Shown: positions 31,349 to 34,417 of the stretch, one piece after another
Numbering within the stretch: position 1 is the first letter of the stretch
How the letters are laid out: each line of letters starts with the position of its first letter
Assembly: GCA_001769835.1 (NCBI GenBank)
Contig: MEPR01000083.1
Span: 13,025 to 47,441, forward strand
Length of the DNA stretch: 34,417 nt
From: Bdellovibrionales bacterium GWB1_55_8
Lineage (GTDB): Bacteria > Bdellovibrionota > UBA1018
Direction: 5' to 3'
Made by a program: the position numbers and the translations under genes
The notes under the pieces: generated by a model
The model's input: the letters and a program-made list of their open reading frames with translations, nothing else
Databases searched by the model: none
What the model was told of the DNA's origin: nothing

Positions 31349-31903
31349 TCAGTGCCGATGCAGGGCGCCTTGCAGGCCTGTTTTGGCCTGAAATCCGTTT
31401 CCAGACTGTTGAACGGGGTTACCTGTGATTCCTGCCGTCCCGCTCAGTCGGAATCCGCCCCCCTGGGATATGCCTCCGCCCGTCGTCGCTGCGAATCCGG
31501 CAACGGGGTTGGCGCTCCCAACGTAGTTGAACGCGGATGAGAGAGTGAAACTTTGGCTGTCGGGATTCGTTACCTTCAGGTCGACGAGTCCTGCGGTGTG
31601 CCCCGGCACGACACAAGTGAGCTTCGTGTCGGAGATGAAGTGGGTGGCGCGGCAGGGTTGCCCTCCGATTTCCACGGTTGCTCCTGATTCGAACGACGAG
31701 CCAAGAACCGTGAGAAGTGTACCCCCTTGCAGGGAACCGGCATTTGGTAGAACGGACGAGACCATCGGCGGCTTTACGGCGTACCCGGGTTTATAGACGG
31801 GGTCAATTTTTCCGACTGCGCCAAAAGGGTTACTGCATCCGGCAAACCAGCCTGAAAAAATAATCAGCGCCAGAGGGGTGCAGCTGCGAAACACCGTTTT
31901 CAT
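31349..31903 (-). CDS. IPT/TIG-domain lipoprotein
   Basis: A 184-residue exported lipoprotein. The signal peptide ends in lipobox WFAGC, with Cys23 as the lipidation site. A single immunoglobulin-like IPT/TIG domain spans about 46-127: it starts PPMVSSVLPNAGSLQGGTLLTVLGSSF, continues VEIGGQPCRATHFISDTKLTCVVPGHTAGLVDLKVTNPD and has a Cys pair that may form a disulfide. The rest (about 130-184) is Gly/Gln-rich and probably unstructured. Its start overlaps the end of the LysM/barrel gene by ATGA, so the two are coupled. Such proteins are usually surface or periplasmic binding and assembly factors. Confidence 0.88.
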   Translation of the reverse strand: MKTVFRSCTPLALIIFSGWFAGCSNPFGAVGKIDPVYKPGYAVKPPMVSSVLPNAGSLQGGTLLTVLGSSFESGATVEIGGQPCRATHFISDTKLTCVVPGHTAGLVDLKVTNPDSQSFTLSSAFNYVGSANPVAGFAATTGGGISQGGGFRLSGTAGITGNPVQQSGNGFQAKTGLQGALHRH

Positions 31904-33036
31904 GGGAGATCGTCCTCCTGCGATTCATTGGGGTCCGGGGTTTTCATGCGATAGCTCAATCCGAGCGTAAACCCGATGTTCTTCTGGTTTTGTGTCGCGA
32001 TGGAAGATTCCTGCGATCGAGACGAGTAGAATATTTCGCCGTTCATCCGGAGTGATTTGGATATGACCATTCCGAGTGTGGTGCCGAACTTAAATCCGGT
32101 CCCCATTCGGGCATTGTACGTGGTGCTCTTGGCGGGAGCGTAGGCCAGTCCGTGTGCGTTCAGGGAAAATGAAAAAGGCCAAAGCTCAAGAAGGTGGTAT
32201 TGAGCGCCCAAGGAAAGTTCAGGAACTCGTACGGCGTCGAGGCTCAGGCTGGTGAAACCGTTGGCGCGGACGAAGATCTCCTGTCTGAGACGGAGACTCG
32301 AATCCACCCTGAATTCGTTCGAACGAAATGGCGACCACTGCGCGAGCACACCAAACTGCGACAAATTCCGCGAGGTATGGTCGACCGTGATGCCAGCGGA
32401 TTGATAGGCGTAACTCTCTCGTCGCGCGCCAATCAGAAGAGAGGTTTGGAACCGATTGGACCAATGCTGTCCCCAGGAAAATACGAAGCCGGAGTTCAGG
32501 GTTGATAGGAAAGTCGCATTTCCGCTGGAACTCTTGTCCGTTGAGTCCAGTGCCGAAAATGAAAACACGGGTTCGACGGAAAACCATCCGTAACGATCGG
32601 GCGAGAAGGAAATGCTCGCAACCTCTTTCGGAGCAGGTGCGGGCGTTGAATGCACGATTTCCCGTTCTTGGGACGGCGGCGTGGTTGTTTGAGTGCTCTC
32701 CTCCAGTAGAAGAGCTGCTGGTGCGCGGTCCGGAACGTTGGCGGCGATGGCGGAATTTTTCGCGAATTCACCTATGTCGACCACCATGCCGGGAAAGACG
32801 CGGTTCACGTCGCGAATACTTGGATTCATTGCCTGGATCTTCGCGAGCGCGCCGTTTCTTCCCCAAATGCGCCAGGTTCGCTTCGGGAAATGGCGATCGA
32901 GAGCCTGCGACAGCGTGTCTTCCGCTTCAATTTTCAAATAGTGCGGTGGAATAAAATCGGCGGCGTAAGAGGGCCCCAGGCCGATCGCGCCTATCAAATA
33001 CCACAGAGTGATTTGAGACAATGGTCGCAGAAGCAC
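31900..33036 (-). CDS. LysM-like plus outer-membrane beta-barrel protein
   Basis: A 378-residue exported protein starting at GTG 33036; a TTG at 33021 is the alternative, since a TATATA element (complement of 33038-33043) lies immediately upstream of the GTG. The signal peptide ends near GPSYAADF. Residues about 34-92 (LKIEAEDTLSQALDRHF...ALAKIQAMNPSIRDVNRVFPGMVVDI) resemble a LysM peptidoglycan-binding domain. A Pro/Thr/Gln linker follows (about 105-140). Residues about 145-365 show a regular pattern of amphipathic beta strands (FSVEPVFSFSAL, SGFVFSWGQHW, FQTSLLIGARRESYAYQ, FGTTLGMVISKSLRMNGEIFYSS, IGFTLGLSYRM) typical of a 10-14 strand barrel. It is co-expressed with the TIG lipoprotein and divergent from the fibre-like gene. 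Confidence 0.8.
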   Translation of the reverse strand: MLLRPLSQITLWYLIGAIGLGPSYAADFIPPHYLKIEAEDTLSQALDRHFPKRTWRIWGRNGALAKIQAMNPSIRDVNRVFPGMVVDIGEFAKNSAIAANVPDRAPAALLLEESTQTTTPPSQEREIVHSTPAPAPKEVASISFSPDRYGWFSVEPVFSFSALDSTDKSSSGNATFLSTLNSGFVFSWGQHWSNRFQTSLLIGARRESYAYQSAGITVDHTSRNLSQFGVLAQWSPFRSNEFRVDSSLRLRQEIFVRANGFTSLSLDAVRVPELSLGAQYHLLELWPFSFSLNAHGLAYAPAKSTTYNARMGTGFKFGTTLGMVISKSLRMNGEIFYSSRSQESSIATQNQKNIGFTLGLSYRMKTPDPNESQEDDLP

Positions 33037-33171
33037 TTATATAGGATCGGCTGTCTTCGTGAAAAAATGAAGATCGCGCTGGAAGCCTGACCGGGCAAAC
33101 GGGTAAGTCATGAACAGGAAAGGGCAATGTTCGTGAGTGTGGGTTCTGCCACAGGCATAAAAAGACACATC

Positions 33172-33199
33172 TCAATTTAAACATCAGAATTGTCGATAA
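33172..33199 (+). promoter_or_regulatory. Possible sigma28 (FliA)-like promoter before the fibre-like gene
   Basis: GTCGATAA (33192-33199) matches 7 of 8 bases of the sigma28 -10 element GCCGATAA. TCAATTTA (33172-33179), a 5/8 match to TAAAGTTT, lies 12 bases upstream (11 in E. coli). GATAAT within it would also serve as a sigma70 -10 box. The surrounding 190-base gap between the divergent starts is AT-richer than the genes and otherwise shows no structure. Confidence 0.3.
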
Positions 33200-33226
33200 T
33201 GTGTGAAGAAATAGTTTTTCCGTCAT

Positions 33227-34417
33227 TTGGAGAATGGTACGAAAATACGAATCGTAACAGCACTTTTATGCTTGGGCATCGCAGGCGGATTACAGGTCGC
33301 ATTTGCGGCATCAGAATCCCCGCAGACTTTCACCTATCAGGGTGCGTTGACGAATGAGCAAGGCACGGCCCCTGCTACTGACGTCGTCACGATCCAGGTC
33401 GGCATTTATGATCCGAGTGGCTACTGCTTGCTCTATCAGGAGACGCAAGGTCCGATTGATCTGGCGGTTACCTCGGGTCTGTTTTCGATTCAGGTGGGTT
33501 CTCATACAGGAGATCCGAAACGCGATGCGGGAACGGACCCAGCGATTCCGATGGCGATGGTGATCGCCAATACGGGAACCCAGTTGAGAGCCCCAGGTCC
33601 GAATTGCGCGGGCGGTTATACGCCTGCTGCTGGCGATATTCGTCTGATGAGATTTTCGGTAACCCCGCAGTCCACTGGAGTGACCGTAACGCTTTCTCCG
33701 GATCAGATTTTAGGTTCAGTGCCTCAGGCGCTCGTCGCCGAAACGCTTCAGGGCTTGGACCCAGCGGATTTCATTCTGGTGAACTCAGCGCCTGGTCTGA
33801 CTCAGCTCAATGTCGAATCGCTGACGAATGGTGCAGAGGCGTCGAGTCTGCATCATCACGATGCGCTTTACGCGAAGCTCGGGACCAATGGTTCGATCAG
33901 TCTTTCGGATAATGCAACACTCGGGCTGGGACACAGCTCACCGAATACGACGGGGTGGGGGGCTACGGATGCGGGACGTACCTGGTACGACTCGGCCTCC
34001 AATCAGATAAAATACTGGGATGGTTCGGGAGTGCAGTCGCTCGGAGTTGCGGGTTCCGGGTTGCAGTCCTTGAATGGGCAAAGCGGCGGCACTCAAACGC
34101 TAGCGATCGGTACAGCGGGTTCTTCGCCTGGGTTTTCGAGCGCGGCAAACACCCACACTTTGAATATTCCCATGGCCTCGAGTGGGGGAGTTACAGCAGG
34201 CCTTCTTTCGAATACCGATCACGCCGCGTTTTCCGGCAAAGAAGAGGCGCTCACTTTTACCGCGCCGATTACTCGGGCGGTCAACGCGATCAGTATTCCT
34301 CAGGCCACCGGAGTTGCTTCGGGATACCTGGATAGCAGCGATTACATCAGCTTCAATAACAAGGTGAATCGCGCGGGTGACACGATGGGTGGAACTCTCA
34401 CGCTGTTCACGGGCACG
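33227..34417 (+). CDS. Large exported fibre-like surface protein (5' part, runs off the window)
   Basis: The frame is open from 33227 to the window end (397 residues seen). A signal peptide (KIRIVTALLCLGIAGGLQVAFA) is followed by an N-terminal beta-sandwich-like domain (FTYQGALTNEQG...IQVGIYDPSGYCLLYQE...GLFSIQVGS, about 27-165) of the kind heading large secreted proteins of Bdellovibrio-type bacteria. Then come Ser/Thr/Gly-rich stretches with motifs LHHHDALYAKLG, TWYDSASNQIKYWDGSGVQSL, LLSNTDHAAFSGK, GYLDSSDYISFNNKV and AGDTMGGTLTL, which are typical of phage tail-fibre stalks. It is probably a trimeric surface fibre or adhesin. The only in-frame start before the signal peptide is TTG 33227; an ATG at 33234 is out of frame by one base. 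Confidence 0.8.
   Translation, partial: MENGTKIRIVTALLCLGIAGGLQVAFAASESPQTFTYQGALTNEQGTAPATDVVTIQVGIYDPSGYCLLYQETQGPIDLAVTSGLFSIQVGSHTGDPKRDAGTDPAIPMAMVIANTGTQLRAPGPNCAGGYTPAAGDIRLMRFSVTPQSTGVTVTLSPDQILGSVPQALVAETLQGLDPADFILVNSAPGLTQLNVESLTNGAEASSLHHHDALYAKLGTNGSISLSDNATLGLGHSSPNTTGWGATDAGRTWYDSASNQIKYWDGSGVQSLGVAGSGLQSLNGQSGGTQTLAIGTAGSSPGFSSAANTHTLNIPMASSGGVTAGLLSNTDHAAFSGKEEALTFTAPITRAVNAISIPQATGVASGYLDSSDYISFNNKVNRAGDTMGGTLTLFTGT

Noticed and set aside
32927-33226. A 99-residue minus-strand frame covering the divergent intergenic region
   Set aside because: It overlaps the signal peptide region of the barrel gene in another frame, has no domain and no ribosome site.

Overview
The window carries chromosomal DNA of a Gram-negative, flagellated, chemotactic bacterium. 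Lipoproteins, predicted outer-membrane barrels, Lon, HtrA, CyaY, release factor 3, RNase D, a chemoreceptor and a MotA/MotB pair are all present. The closing fibre-like surface gene, the TIG lipoprotein and the many secreted proteases suggest Bdellovibrionota or a related delta-proteobacterial-type lineage. This is inferred from gene style only; no 16S or other phylogenetic marker is present. Coding density is very high, no gap exceeds 200 bases, and I see no insertion sequence, prophage, CRISPR array or origin.

Layout. 1-2.4 kb: a truncated unknown gene overlapping a long coiled-coil protein gene, then tRNA-Leu(UAG). 2.6-6.6 kb: a secreted zinc metalloprotease; a convergent pair for a double PRC-barrel protein and a CBS-like site-2 protease; and, divergent from the pair, a tandem universal stress protein. 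6.6-9.8 kb: nth converges on and overlaps lon, with a 48-residue basic protein gene just upstream of lon. 10-14.4 kb: long-chain acyl-CoA synthetase, MTH1-like Nudix hydrolase, DUF1904 protein, convergent prfC. 14.5-17.8 kb: an unknown protein, a secreted DUF3465-like protein, RNase D and a small predicted barrel, closed by a strong terminator. 17.8-21.2 kb: a soluble PAS histidine kinase without an adjacent regulator, convergent with htrA and ychJ. 21.3-23.6 kb: cyaY, glutaredoxin and an OPA-family organophosphate antiporter with a strong terminator.

23.6-26.8 kb is a secretion-oriented operon: a subtilisin-like lipoprotein, an unknown exported protein and a glutaminyl-peptide cyclotransferase. 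It converges with a DUF454/unknown membrane protein pair. 28.2-31.3 kb is a motility block: a chemoreceptor lacking a periplasmic sensor, an overlapping DUF2892 mini-protein, then motA-motB. 31.3-34.4 kb ends with a TIG lipoprotein and a LysM-like/beta-barrel protein on the minus strand. Divergent from them is the 5' part of a large exported protein with phage-tail-fibre-like stalk motifs, cut by the window edge.

The most interesting part is this right end. A candidate surface-fibre gene, similar in style to the chimeric prey-recognition fibres of Bdellovibrio, sits back to back with a predicted outer-membrane barrel and lipoprotein, and has an anomalous start region. The protease/glutaminyl-cyclase operon and the 48-residue basic protein next to lon come next.
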